Origin: DATAES01 sp036493595
Lineage (GTDB): Bacteria; Actinomycetota; Acidimicrobiia; Acidimicrobiales; JACDCH01
NCBI GenBank assembly: GCA_036493595.1
Contig: DASXPN010000008.1
Span: 1 to 64,000 of the forward strand
Direction of reading: 5' to 3'
DNA length: 64,000 bases
Positions 25,584-38,558 of the stretch are shown here, one piece after another. The position numbers and the translations under genes were made by a program. The notes under the pieces are model-generated. The model worked only from the letters and a program-made list of their open reading frames with translations, was not told the DNA's origin and searched no databases. Every line of letters starts with the position of its first letter. Position 1 is the first letter of the stretch.

Positions 25584-26108
25584 TTACCTGGCCACCCCCG
25601 CCAGAATCGACTTCCCGACGGCGGCGGGCGGCTGATCGCTCGAGTCGATGACGAGGTCGTACACGTCGCGGTCGTCGAGATCGATGCCGTACAAGGTCCG
25701 GTACCGCACTCGCTCGGACGCTTCGCGCACTCGGTTGGCCTCGAGCGCGACCGCCGGGTCGATGGACTCTCGGGCGGCGACCCGCTCGGCCCGAACCCGC
25801 TCGTGGCCGTCGATCCACACCTTCACCGCGACGAGATTCTCGTTGACCGCGATCCACGCCGCGAGGCGCGACTCGAGTACCAGGTCGCCTTCCCGGGCGA
25901 TGGCCGCGAGTCGCGTGTCGAGCTCGACGTCGATCGTGGGATCGCCCTCGGCGACATCGGAGAACGCGGCGACGTCGAGACCGCGCTCGGCGGCCATGGC
26001 GCGGAACACCGTTCCGCCGTCGACGTGGCGGAGTTGCAATTCGGCCGCAACGAGACGAGCGACCGTGCTCGTCCCCGAACCGGGCAGGCCGGAGATCGTG
26101 ACGAGCAC
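25584..26108 (-). CDS. Archaeal-type cytidylate kinase-like protein (in the gmk position)
   Basis: 174-residue P-loop kinase. Walker A is GLPGSGTSTVARL (about 7-19), followed by HVDGGTVFRAMAAERGLD and LESRLAAWIA, the pattern of short archaeal-type CMP kinases rather than guanylate kinase. The LID-like region has RVRYRTLYGIDLDD. It lies between mihF and rpoZ, where actinobacteria normally carry gmk. GTG start without a clear ribosome site. It could phosphorylate CMP/dCMP, which suits the pyrimidine genes upstream, or another small substrate. Confidence 0.75.
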   Translation of the reverse strand: MLVTISGLPGSGTSTVARLVAAELQLRHVDGGTVFRAMAAERGLDVAAFSDVAEGDPTIDVELDTRLAAIAREGDLVLESRLAAWIAVNENLVAVKVWIDGHERVRAERVAARESIDPAVALEANRVREASERVRYRTLYGIDLDDRDVYDLVIDSSDQPPAAVGKSILAGVAR

Positions 26109-26131
26109 GCGGGAGGTGCGACTGGGCTGGT

Positions 26132-26449
26132 TCAGCCGGGGAACGCGTCGAGCAGCTTGCTGCGCTGCTGATCACCCAGGCCGCGGACGCGGCGGGTCTC
26201 GCTGATGCCGATGTCCTCCATCGTGCGTCTGGCCTTCACCTTGCCGACGCCTGGCAGCGACTCGAGCACGGCGAGCACCTTCATCTTTGCCACGACGTCC
26301 TGCGAGTCGGCCAGGCGAAGAAGCTCCTTGAGGTTGATGGAGCCCATCTTGAGCTTCTCCTTGAGCTCAGCGCGCTCTCGGCGGGCGGCCGCTGCTTTCT
26401 CGAGCGCGGCCTGGCGCTGCTCGGGTGAAAGAGAGGGAGGAAGAGGCAT
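26132..26449 (-). CDS. mihF: MihF, actinobacterial integration host factor
   Basis: 105-residue nucleoid protein unrelated to proteobacterial IHF. It contains a long N-terminal helix (about 5-40), then the helix-two-turn-helix DNA-binding region LESLPGVGKVKARRTMEDIGI (helix-hairpin-helix-like GVGKVKA at about 67-73) and the C-terminal RRVRGLGDQQRSKLLDAF. Known members bend DNA and are needed for mycobacteriophage L5 integration. It sits between pyrF and the kinase gene as in mycobacteria, where gmk follows. Confidence 0.92.
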   Translation of the reverse strand: MPLPPSLSPEQRQAALEKAAAARRERAELKEKLKMGSINLKELLRLADSQDVVAKMKVLAVLESLPGVGKVKARRTMEDIGISETRRVRGLGDQQRSKLLDAFPG

Positions 26450-26480
26450 GCGGCGACGCTAGCGCGCTCTCGTTGACGAT

Positions 26481-27185
26481 TCAGTCGGCAGTCGACGACA
26501 GCTCCGCGACCACTGCTTCGGCTGCGGCCGCCGGATCCGAAGCCTGCGTGACCGCGCGCCCGAGGATGATGAGATCCGCGCCTGCGTCGAGCGCTTCGCG
26601 CGGTGTCGCGGCGCGCGCTTGTTCATGCTTCGGTGCACCCGCGGGACGGATGCCGGGCACGGCGGCGAACAGGCGCGGTCCGTACTGCTTCGCCTCGCGC
26701 ACGTCACTCGCTGCGCACACGATGCCGTCGCAATCACTTTCGAGCGCGGCTTGCACGCGCTTGCCGAGGATGTGCGGTGGCGCGTCGCTGTCACTCGTCA
26801 ACACCGTGACGGCCAGCGCGTACGGCTCGGGCAACCCCGCGTCGGAGGCGCCCTGCTTCAACCCGTCGACTCCGGCGCGCAGCATCGAGACACCGCCTTG
26901 CGCGTGAAGGTTCAAGTACCGCGCACCGAGGGCACCGATGACACGCGATGACTTGTTGACCGTGGTGGCGATGTCATGGAACTTGAGATCGCAGAACACG
27001 TCGAAGCCGAGGTCACTCAACGACGTGACCGCGTCCGGCCCGACAGAGCTGTACAGCTCGAGCCCGATCTTGGCCGTGCCGAACCACGGCCCGAGTTGGC
27101 GGGCCAGGCGCAGGGCCACGACCAGGTCGTCGACGTCGAGCGAGATCGCCAATCGCGCCCGCACCTCTTCTGGAACATCAGGCAT
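26481..27185 (-). CDS. pyrF: PyrF, orotidine 5'-phosphate decarboxylase (type 1)
   Basis: Last step of UMP synthesis. 234 residues with the catalytic DLKFHDIATTV (Asp-x-Lys-x-x-Asp tetrad, about 60-70) and the phosphate-binding PGIRPAG and GADLIILGRAVTQ near the C-terminus. This is the short type 1 enzyme, whereas mycobacteria carry a type 2 form. The ATG at 27185 has GGAGG five bases upstream and overlaps pyrD by eight bases. Confidence 0.95.
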   Translation of the reverse strand: MPDVPEEVRARLAISLDVDDLVVALRLARQLGPWFGTAKIGLELYSSVGPDAVTSLSDLGFDVFCDLKFHDIATTVNKSSRVIGALGARYLNLHAQGGVSMLRAGVDGLKQGASDAGLPEPYALAVTVLTSDSDAPPHILGKRVQAALESDCDGIVCAASDVREAKQYGPRLFAAVPGIRPAGAPKHEQARAATPREALDAGADLIILGRAVTQASDPAAAAEAVVAELSSTAD

Positions 27186-28094
27186 GAACCCCTCCGATGA
27201 GCTCCGTGACGTTGCCGATCCCGGCCGCGGCACACCAATCCTCCACCTGTTCGAGTACCCGCACGGGCGCGCGCGGGTCGGCGAACGTCGCCGTCCCCAC
27301 CTGCACCGCCGATGCCCCCGCGAGCAACAGCTCGATCGCGTTCGCTCCCGAGGTCACGCCGCCGACGCCGATGATCGGAAGGTCGCGCAGCGCGGCGTGT
27401 ACGTCATGGACGGCGCGCACCGCGACGGCATGGACCGCAGGACCGCTGAGCCCTCCCCCGCCCGATCCCGAACCGAGCCGGTAACGCCGCGTGTCGGGAT
27501 CGATGGCCATGCCGAGCAGCGTGTTGGTCAACGTGACCGCGGCGGCTCCCCCGTCGCGCGCCGCGTGCGCGATCGAGACGATGTCGGTGACGTGGGCGGT
27601 GAGCTTCGCCCAGACGTCGCGATCAGTGGCCGCGACGACCGCGCTGATGGCGCGCGCCGTGTCGTCGGCGTCGTGCGCGAACAGGTGGGCACCGCCGTCG
27701 ACGTTCGGACAGCTGAGGTTGACCTCGATGGCGACGATGTCGTCAGGCGCGCTCTTCAACTGCGCGGCGGCTTTCTCGAACTCTTCGATCGTTCGACCCC
27801 AGATGCTGACGACCACGCGCGCCTGCGCACGCTGCAGCGCGGGAAGATCGCTCGCCAGCCATGCCTCGACGCCGGGCCCTTGCAGGCCGACGCTGTTCAA
27901 CATGCCGTCGCCCGCTTCGTGCAACCGGGGCGCGGGATTGCCGGCCCACGGTTCCGCGGCGAGCGACTTGACGACGATCGCACCGAGGCGAGCGAGCGGG
28001 AAGTACGCGTCGAGCTCCGCACCGTGCCCGCTCGTCCCCGACGCCGTCATGATCGGGTTGGGCAGCTCGACGTGGCCGAGTCGCGTCCGAAGGT

Positions 28095-28098
<4 letters not shown>
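27178..28098 (-). CDS. pyrD: PyrD, dihydroorotate dehydrogenase, class 1B type
   Basis: Oxidises dihydroorotate to orotate on FMN. 306 residues; the catalytic base is Cys in EVNLSCPNVDGG, which marks a soluble class 1 enzyme (class 2 membrane enzymes use Ser). The opening PNPIMTASGTSGHGAE matches class 1B, which normally works with the electron-transfer subunit PyrK. No pyrK is present in this window. GTG start overlapping the carB stop (GTGA). Confidence 0.92.
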
Positions 28099-31389
<3,291 letters not shown>

Positions 31390-31400
<11 letters not shown>

Positions 31401-32487
31401 GGCGCCCCATCAGCTCGTCGAACTCTTCGAACAAGTAGCCGGCGTCGTGCGGGCCGGGCCCGGCCTCGGGGTGGTGCTGCACGCTGAACGCGGGCGCGTC
31501 GAGCACGCGCAGCCCCTCGCACACGCCGTCGTTGAGGTTGACGTGGGTCATCTCCGCGACGCCGGCGAGGGAGTCGGCCACGACGGCGAAATTGTGGTTC
31601 TGGCTCGTGATCTCGACCTGGCCGCCGGCGAGGCGTCGCACGGGATGGTTGCCGCCGTGATGGCCGAAGGGCAGCTTCTCGGTGCGGGCGCCGATGGCCA
31701 GCGAGAGCAACTGGTGACCGAGGCAGATGCCGAACACCGGCACCTCGCCGAGGAGTGCCTTGATGGCGTCGACCGCGTACGGCACCTGTTCGGGGTCACC
31801 AGGACCGTTGGACAGGAACACGCCGTCGGGCCGGCGGGCGAGCACGTCGGCCGCGCTCGTGGACGCGGGCACGATCTCGACCGTCGCGATGCGCCCGAGG
31901 TGGCGCAGGATCGTGTGTTTGATGCCGAAGTCGTAGGCCACGACGCGACGGGCACCGTCGCCAACGACGTAGGGCTGCGCCGTGGTGACCGTGGCGACGA
32001 GATCGACACCGCTCGTGCCCGGCTCGCTGGTCGCGGCGGACTTCAGCGCGGTCTCGTCCGCCGTGCCGAACGCACCCGGCATCGCGCCGGCATCGCGGAT
32101 GTGGCGGGTGAGCCGGCGCGTGTCGATGCCGGCGATGCCCGGCACGCCGGTGGCGCGCAGGAAGGCGGCGAGGTCCTCGTCGCTGCGCCAGTTGCTGCGC
32201 CGCCGGGCGAGGTCGCGCACGACGACGCCGCGACAGAACGGTCGGCGCGCCTCACGATCGAGCGGCGTCGTGCCGTAGTTGCCGATGTGAGGGTAGGTGA
32301 ACGTGATGATCTGGCCGGCGTACGACGGGTCGGTGATGACCTCCTGGTAGCCGGTGAGCACGGTGTTGAAGACGACTTCGCCGGTGGCGATGCCGTGGGC
32401 CGCTGGCGCGCCGATCGCTTCGCCCTCGAACGTCGTGCCGTCGGCGAGGACGAGGGCCGCCTCTTGCACCGCGTTGCTCGCGGTCAT
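31390..32487 (-). CDS. carA: CarA, carbamoyl-phosphate synthase small subunit
   Basis: Glutaminase subunit that passes ammonia to CarB. 365 residues: an N-terminal CPSase domain (1-150, ALVLADGTTFEGEAIGAP) and a class I glutamine amidotransferase domain with nucleophile Cys in GICLGHQLLSLA, and His/Glu in VQHHPEAGPGPHD. Start overlaps the pyrC stop as ATGA; end overlaps carB by eleven bases. Confidence 0.98.
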
Positions 32488-33764
32488 CGCATCGCCTCGC
32501 CGTCGACCACGACCGGCTCACCCCACAGGAACGTGTGGCGGGCGCGGCCGCGCACCGTGCGCCCCGTGTAGGGCGTGTTGCGGCTGCGGCTGGCGAGCTG
32601 GGCCGGGTCGACCGTCCACGTCGCGTTCGGGTCGATGACGCACAGGTTGGCGGGCGCGTGCTCGACGATGGGTCCGCCGTGCGCCGCGGTCATGCCCGCG
32701 ATCGCGGCGGGTTGCCACGAGAGCAACGCGAGGATCGTGGCCAGCGGCAGGTCGAGCTCGGTGATGGCGAGTGCGAGCGCCGTCTCGAGGCCGAGCATCC
32801 CCGGCGGGGCCTCGTCGAACGGTTGCTCCTTCGCTTCCTGCGCGTGCGGTGCATGGTCGGTGGCGATGGCGTCGACCGCTCCGTCCGCCAAGCCTGCCTT
32901 CACCGCGGCGACATCGGCCGGCGACCGCAACGGCGGATTGACCTTGAAGAGGGGGTCGTAGCCGGCGCAGCACTCGTCGGTCAGCGTGAAGTGGTGGGGC
33001 GTGACCTCTGCCGTCACGGGCAGCCCGCCGCTCCTGGCCGCCCGCACCATCGCGATCGCGCCGGCCGTCGACAGGTGTTGGAAGTGAACCGGCGCACCGG
33101 TCAGGCGCGACAGCGCGATGTCGCGCATCACCATCAGCTCCTCGGCTTCGGCCGGGATGCCGGGGATGCCGAGCCTGCTCGACCACTCGCCTTCGTGCAT
33201 GTGGCCGCCACCGGCGAGCGACTCGTCCTCGCAGTGCTGCGCGAGCGTCACGCCGAGGCCGGACGCGTACTCGAGGGCGCGGCGCATCAGCCGGTTGTCC
33301 TGCACTCCCGTGCCGTCGTCGGTGAAGATGCGCACGCCGAGGGCCGCCATCTCGGCCATGGGCGCGAGTTGTGCGCCGTGCCGGCCCACCGTGATCGCTC
33401 CGGCGACGTGGACGTCGCACAGCGCGGCCTTGCCGAGGTCGAGCACCTCACGCACGACGGCGGCGCTGTCGATGGCGGGCTCGGTGTTGGGCATCGCGAC
33501 GACCGCGGTGAAGCCGCCCAGCGCGGCCGCTCGCGAACCGGTCTCGACGGTCTCGGCCTCCTCGCGTCCGGGCTCGCGCAAGTGCGTGTGAAGGTCGACG
33601 AGCCCGGGGGCGACGACACAACCGCCGGCGTCGACCACGCGATCGGCCGACAGGTCCGGACCGACCGCGGCGATGCGCCCGTCAGCGCCGATGACCACGT
33701 CACCACTGCGCTCGCCGGTGGCATCGATGATGCGGCCACCCTTGATGACGATCGATTCGGGCAT
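32484..33764 (-). CDS. pyrC: PyrC, dihydroorotase (class I)
   Basis: Cyclises carbamoyl aspartate to dihydroorotate. 426 residues; metal ligands in DLHTHLREPG (about 59-68), the region TPHHFTLTDE and the ATDHAPH motif near residue 303. Class I length. The ATG at 33764 shares one base with the pyrB stop (TGATG). Third gene of the pyr operon. Confidence 0.97.
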   Translation of the reverse strand: MPESIVIKGGRIIDATGERSGDVVIGADGRIAAVGPDLSADRVVDAGGCVVAPGLVDLHTHLREPGREEAETVETGSRAAALGGFTAVVAMPNTEPAIDSAAVVREVLDLGKAALCDVHVAGAITVGRHGAQLAPMAEMAALGVRIFTDDGTGVQDNRLMRRALEYASGLGVTLAQHCEDESLAGGGHMHEGEWSSRLGIPGIPAEAEELMVMRDIALSRLTGAPVHFQHLSTAGAIAMVRAARSGGLPVTAEVTPHHFTLTDECCAGYDPLFKVNPPLRSPADVAAVKAGLADGAVDAIATDHAPHAQEAKEQPFDEAPPGMLGLETALALAITELDLPLATILALLSWQPAAIAGMTAAHGGPIVEHAPANLCVIDPNATWTVDPAQLASRSRNTPYTGRTVRGRARHTFLWGEPVVVDGEAMR

Positions 33765-34684
33765 CAAACGGTCATCCCGCTGCCGAGGAGCAAGAAGAGC
33801 ACTGCCATGCGCACCGCGACACCGTTGCGCACCTGATCGACGACGACCGACCTCGGCAGATCCGCGACCTCGGCCGCGATCTCGACGCCGCGATTCATCG
33901 GACCGGGATGCATCACCAGCGTGGACTCGTCGAGCCGGTCGACGCGGCGCTTCGTGAGTCCGTACCCCGCGGTGTACTCGCGCAACGACGGGATGAGTGC
34001 TTCGGTCATTCGCTCGCGTTGCATCCGCAGCAGGTACACGACGTCGCACTTGGGCAGCACCGCGTCGAGGTCGTAGCTCACGGACACGGGCCAGCCGTCG
34101 AGGCTCGGTGGAAGCAGCGTGCGGGGTGCGACGAGCGTGACGTCGGCTCCGAGTGCGCTGAACGCAAGCACGTCACTGCGCGCCACCCGCGAGTGCTTGA
34201 TGTCGCCGACGATCGCGATGCGCTTGCCTTCCACGTCGCCGAGATGGCGACGGATCGTGTAGCTGTCGAGCAACGCCTGGGTTGGATGCTCGTGCCATCC
34301 ATCACCGGCGTTGACCACTGACGCGTCGACCCAGTCCGCGACCCGCCACGGCGCGCCCGCGGAAGCGTGGCGCACGACGATGCAGTCGACACCCATCGCC
34401 TCGATCGTCTGCACCGTGTCGCGCAGCGACTCGCCCTTCTTGACCGACGACGTGCTGACGCTGAAGTTCATCGTGTCCGCCGACAGGCGCTTGGCTGCTT
34501 GCTCGAAGCTGAGGCGGGTGCGGGTCGAGTCCTCGTAGAAGAGCCATACGACGGTCTTGCCTCGCAGAGCGGGCACTCTCGGGATCTGGCGCTCGCTCAC
34601 CTCGACGAACGAATCGGTGAGCCGGAACACCTCCTCGATGCCGTCGCGGCCACCGAGGTCCTCGACCGAGAGCAGGTGCCTCAC
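33764..34684 (-). CDS. pyrB: PyrB, aspartate carbamoyltransferase catalytic subunit
   Basis: Condenses carbamoyl phosphate with aspartate. 306 residues; carbamoyl-phosphate site YEDSTRTRLSFEQAAKRL (about 50-67) and HPTQALLDSYTIRRHLGDVEG in the aspartate domain, MHPGPMNRGVEIA near residue 260. There is no pyrI regulatory subunit, as in other Gram-positives. GTG start overlaps the pyrR stop as GTGA. Confidence 0.97.
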   Translation of the reverse strand: MRHLLSVEDLGGRDGIEEVFRLTDSFVEVSERQIPRVPALRGKTVVWLFYEDSTRTRLSFEQAAKRLSADTMNFSVSTSSVKKGESLRDTVQTIEAMGVDCIVVRHASAGAPWRVADWVDASVVNAGDGWHEHPTQALLDSYTIRRHLGDVEGKRIAIVGDIKHSRVARSDVLAFSALGADVTLVAPRTLLPPSLDGWPVSVSYDLDAVLPKCDVVYLLRMQRERMTEALIPSLREYTAGYGLTKRRVDRLDESTLVMHPGPMNRGVEIAAEVADLPRSVVVDQVRNGVAVRMAVLFLLLGSGMTV

Positions 34685-35181
34685 TTGACCATCTCCCCGA
34701 GGTCGACGCCTTCGTCGTTCACGTCGACCACCTCGTCGCGGCGGGTGGGGAGGTTCTTTCCGACGTAGTCGGGACGGATGGGAAGCTCGCGGTGACCGCG
34801 GTCGACCATGACCGCGAGCTGGACGGCTCTCGGACGGCCGAACGACGTGAGCGCGTCGAGCGCCGCTCGGATGGTGCGGCCAGTGAACAAGACGTCGTCG
34901 ACGAGGACGACGATCGAACCGTTCAGGTCTCTCGGGATGTTGGTGACGGCTTCGGGGAGCACCGGCCGCAGGCCGATGTCGTCACGATGGAACGCGACGT
35001 CGAGGGTCCCGACTTCGACGGCGACGCTCTCGATCTGCTCGAGCGCGTCGGCCAACCGGCGGGCCAGCGAGATGCCGCCGGTCTGCAAGCCGACCAGGAC
35101 GACGTCGCCGAGGCCGTGATTGCGCTCGATGATCTCGTGGGCCATCCGCCACACGGCGCGGTTGACGTCGTCGGCCTCCAT
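34681..35181 (-). CDS. pyrR: PyrR, pyrimidine operon regulator / uracil phosphoribosyltransferase
   Basis: RNA-binding attenuation protein that senses UMP/UTP; it also has weak UPRTase activity. The PRPP loop LVDDVLFTGRTIRAALDAL (about 97-115) and VDRGHRELPIRPDYVGKN are complete. The ATG at 35181 gives 166 residues and has GGAG seven bases upstream. However, the frame is open upstream to a TTG at 35247 with a strong AGGAG seven bases before it; that start would add 22 residues and would run through the leader terminator. First gene of the pyr operon. Confidence 0.95.
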   Translation of the reverse strand: MEADDVNRAVWRMAHEIIERNHGLGDVVLVGLQTGGISLARRLADALEQIESVAVEVGTLDVAFHRDDIGLRPVLPEAVTNIPRDLNGSIVVLVDDVLFTGRTIRAALDALTSFGRPRAVQLAVMVDRGHRELPIRPDYVGKNLPTRRDEVVDVNDEGVDLGEMVK

Positions 35182-35203
35182 GACCCGGCTCCGGGCAACA
35201 AAA

Positions 35204-35223
35204 ACGCCCCCATAAGGGGGCGT
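35204..35223 (-). terminator. Intrinsic terminator in the pyrR leader
   Basis: On the minus strand ACGCCCCC-TTAT-GGGGGCGT forms an eight-pair stem followed by TTTTTGTT (35204-35197), a textbook rho-independent terminator. It lies just upstream of the pyrR ATG and downstream of the PyrR-binding loop, the arrangement of an attenuator. It also lies inside an open frame that is continuous with pyrR. Confidence 0.85.
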
Positions 35224-35265
35224 TGAACGTCGTTCGCGTTCGGCCAACTCGCAGCTCCTGTCCGT

Positions 35266-35285
35266 GCGGGCCTCGCAGGACCCGC
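35266..35285 (-). promoter_or_regulatory. PyrR-binding RNA loop of the pyr operon leader
   Basis: The transcript carries a five-pair stem GCGGG/CCCGC closing the loop TCCTGCGAGG, which matches the known PyrR-binding loop pattern UCCNGNGAGG. It is followed six bases later by AGGAG (35259-35255), so PyrR bound here could affect both a ribosome site and the terminator. A possible -10 TACCCT at 35308-35303 would start transcription near 35296; no clear -35 is visible. Confidence 0.75.
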
Positions 35286-35320
35286 TTCACGGTCAGGTTT
35301 GGAGGGTAGCAGGACAGCGG

Positions 35321-35806
35321 CTACTGCTTGATGCGTAATCGAAGGTTGTTGGATTCGGCGACCCAGATCGAGGCGGGGTTGTCCGGGTCGACTTCGGCGA
35401 AGAGGTCGGTGAAGGCGAGGTCGTCGCGCAGCCATGCCGCGAACAGCCCGACGGCGCGGGTGGCGACGTGGCGTCGGCGATGAGCGGCGCTCACCCACCA
35501 GCCGAGCTCGGCCCTCGACGGCCCGCCGGCCAAGGGCACCATCCCCACCTCGCCGAGCACGGTCGTGTCGGTGGCGTCCGACGGCGAGATCACGAGGTCG
35601 AGCGCCAACCCGCGTTCGCGACGTAATTCCTCGGCCGCGATCCAACGGAGAGCATCGGCCTCGCCGCGTCGCGGCGGGACGCGCGTCCAGCGCTGGATCT
35701 CCTTGTCCGCCCACGCGTCGACCAGCGCCTCCACGTCGTGCGCGCGCCATGGACGCAAGCGGATGGCATCGTCGGCCAAGGGCGGATCCGGCAGGGGGAG
35801 CGGCAT
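35321..35806 (-). CDS. RimJ/RimL-like GNAT acetyltransferase
   Basis: 161-residue single GNAT domain of the RimJ/RimL type (family opening IRLRPWRAHDVEALVDAWADKE shortened here: residues 15-36). The acetyl-CoA pyrophosphate loop is AAHRRRHVATRAV (about 108-120) and the C-terminal half has NPASIWVAESNNLRLR. The usual Q/RxxGxG/A is weakened (RRRHVA), so activity is less certain. It lies between the HAD gene and the pyrR leader. Substrate unknown. Confidence 0.75.
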   Translation of the reverse strand: MPLPLPDPPLADDAIRLRPWRAHDVEALVDAWADKEIQRWTRVPPRRGEADALRWIAAEELRRERGLALDLVISPSDATDTTVLGEVGMVPLAGGPSRAELGWWVSAAHRRRHVATRAVGLFAAWLRDDLAFTDLFAEVDPDNPASIWVAESNNLRLRIKQ

Positions 35807-35810
35807 ACGG

Positions 35811-36419
35811 TCAGAGCAAGCCTGTCCGCTCGAGCAGCGATCGCAACTCGCGCGCGCCGGTGAACGGCTCAGCTTGCATCCCCGCGGCGCGGGCGCCTTC
35901 GACGTTCGGAATGGTGTCGTCGACGAACAAGCACCGCTCGGGTGCCGCTGCCAGCGCGGCGGCGACCGAACGGAACGCGTCGGTGTGGGGCTTCGCGACG
36001 CCGAGCCGGGCGGAGTTGAAGATCACGTCGAAGGCGTCGCCGAGCCCGCACGACTCGAGGTCGGCTTCGAGCCGGGTGCTCGCGTTGCTGAACAGCGCGA
36101 CCCGTGCTCGTCCTGACGCGCGCACCTCGCGCACCAACGCGACGACCTCGTCGTCGATCGACCACGTGAGTGCCGCGAACGCGGCGGCCACCGCGGCCGG
36201 GTCCGCGCCCTGACGGGCGCCGACTCGTTGTCCGATCTCGTGGTCCCATGCCTCCGCGGTCAGCGCGCCGGTCATTGCCGCCGTCAATAGCTGGGGATCG
36301 AACACCACCGCGCCGAAGTCCGACGCCGTCATGCCGAACGACGCGGCAGTCGCGGCGAAGTGGTCTTGGTCCCAGTGACGCACCACGCCGTCGAGATCGA
36401 GGATCAGCGCGTCAATCAT
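35811..36419 (-). CDS. HAD-superfamily hydrolase
   Basis: 202-residue haloacid-dehalogenase-type phosphatase. Motif I LDLDGVV (nucleophile Asp near residue 7), motif II LFSNAST, motif III Lys in GVAKPHTDAF and motif IV FVDDTIPN are all present; a helical cap lies at about 15-85. Substrate unknown. ATG at 36419 overlaps the nusB stop by eight bases; an ATG at 36431 would add four residues. The intact acidic motifs argue for a working phosphatase rather than a dehalogenase, but this is inference. Confidence 0.82.
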   Translation of the reverse strand: MIDALILDLDGVVRHWDQDHFAATAASFGMTASDFGAVVFDPQLLTAAMTGALTAEAWDHEIGQRVGARQGADPAAVAAAFAALTWSIDDEVVALVREVRASGRARVALFSNASTRLEADLESCGLGDAFDVIFNSARLGVAKPHTDAFRSVAAALAAAPERCLFVDDTIPNVEGARAAGMQAEPFTGARELRSLLERTGLL

Positions 36420-36843
36420 CGGACGCGTCATCGGGCGCCGCTTCGGGTGCGGCCGCGGGACGGGTCTGCTTCGCAACCGCGGACAGCACGCCGTTCACGA
36501 ACCGGCCCGACTCGTCCGTCGAGAACTGCTGTGCGAGCTCGACCGCTTCGGAGATGGCGACGGCCACCGGCACGTCCGGTTGATGCAACAACTCGAACGT
36601 GGCGAGACGCAGCAGCGCGCGATCCACTGCGGGCATCCGTTCGAGCGTCCAACCCTTCGAGTTGGCGCGGAGCAGCCCGTCGATGGTGTCACGGTCGCCG
36701 TCCACCCCGTTGGCCAGCGTGGTGGCATACGGATCAGGCGCGGCGGGCAGGTCGTCGACGATCGCGGCACAGGTCGTGCGCTTCGCCTCTGCCTCGTACA
36801 GCAACTCGAGCGCACGCTCCCGCGCTTCGCGACGGCCTTGCAC
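36412..36843 (-). CDS. nusB: NusB, transcription antitermination factor
   Basis: 143-residue all-helical RNA-binding protein that joins the antitermination complex on rRNA operons. Opens RREARERALELLYEAEAKR; RALLRLATFELL and VAISEAVELAQQFSTDESGRFVNGVL match the family's C-terminal helices. A Pro/Ala/Asp tail follows residue 125. GTG start, 20 bases after the efp stop, as in the common efp-nusB pair. Confidence 0.94.
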   Translation of the reverse strand: MQGRREARERALELLYEAEAKRTTCAAIVDDLPAAPDPYATTLANGVDGDRDTIDGLLRANSKGWTLERMPAVDRALLRLATFELLHQPDVPVAVAISEAVELAQQFSTDESGRFVNGVLSAVAKQTRPAAAPEAAPDDASDD

Positions 36844-36863
36844 GGCGCGGGTGTCCTCGCTGC

Positions 36864-37399
<536 letters not shown>

Positions 37400-37424
<25 letters not shown>

Positions 37425-38551
37425 GTGCGGAGGTCCCGGTCCTTGGATGCGTGGGTCAGGGGGCGGCAACCGTCAGCCGTCACGACGACGGTGTCCTCGA
37501 TGCGGACGCCACCATGCTCGGGAAGGTACACACCAGGCTCGACGGTGACGACGTGGCCGGGGGCGAGCGTAGCAGTGGAGGCCCACGAAACCCTCGGGTC
37601 CTCGTGGATCTCGAGGCCCACTCCATGGCCGGTGCCGTGCGAGAACTCGTCGCCCCAACCCGCGTCGCGGATGACCGACCGGCACGCCTCGTCGATCTGT
37701 GCAGCGGTCGCGCCCGCGCGCACGGCGTCGACGCCTGCCTGTTGCGATGCGCCCACGACATCGAGCATCCGCTCTTGCGTGGGCGAGAGCCGACCGGTCG
37801 CGATCGTTCGGGTCATGTCGGAGCAGTAGCCGTCCACCAGCGCGCCGTAATCGATCACGACCAACTCGTCGGGGCCGACGGTGCGCGAAGACGATGCGGC
37901 GCGGTGGTGGGGCTTGGCGCCGTTCGGCCCGGAGCCGACGATGGTGTCGAAACTGGTGCCTTCCGCTCCGAGCCGGCGGATCTCGGTGTCGATGGCGAGC
38001 CCGAGCTCGTGCTCGGTCGGGTGCTCGTCGAGGAGATCCCTGACGTTCGTGAGGGCTGCCGTCGCGACGGTCGCCGCCGCCTCGATGCGAGCGACCTCGC
38101 CGTCGTCCTTCACGATCCGCAGCGACTCGACGAGTCCCTCGGTCGCGACGAGCTCCTTGACGCCGCTCAGGTGGCTGCTCGCCATCGCTCGCTGATCGGC
38201 CCATGTCACGGCGTGGGCTTCCAGCCCGAGGCGCAGGCCAGGCGTTGCCGCCGCGAGGATCTCGTACTGGCGTCCCATCGTGAGGCCGATGTGGACCTCG
38301 GCCTCGACCCCCGCGGCCGCCAGTTGCTCCGAGGCCTGGTCGCGATAGCGACCGTCGGTGACGAACAGCAGGTGATCGTCGAGGACGAGCAACATCGCGG
38401 CCGAGCCGGTGAAGCCCGTGAGATAGCGGATGTTGACGAGCTTGGTGACGAGCAGCGCGTCACAGGCGTGGTCGCCCTCGTCGAGCCGGGGGCGCACGCG
38501 GCCGGCGCGCGCGGCGATGTCGACCGGCGGGAGTTGCGCGAGATCGATCAC
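37400..38551 (-). CDS. M24 aminopeptidase P / Xaa-Pro dipeptidase family
   Basis: 383-residue metallopeptidase with a creatinase-like N-terminal domain (about 1-145) and a pita-bread catalytic domain. Metal ligands: VVIDYGALVDGYCSDMTRT (two Asp), the His of GTGHGVGLEIHEDP, and Glu in VVTVEPGVYLP and GVRIEDTVVV. It probably cleaves X-Pro bonds in the cytoplasm. Position between aroQ and efp is the common actinobacterial and Firmicute arrangement. GTG start, seven bases after aroQ. Confidence 0.93.
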
Positions 38552-38558
38552 CGGTCGA

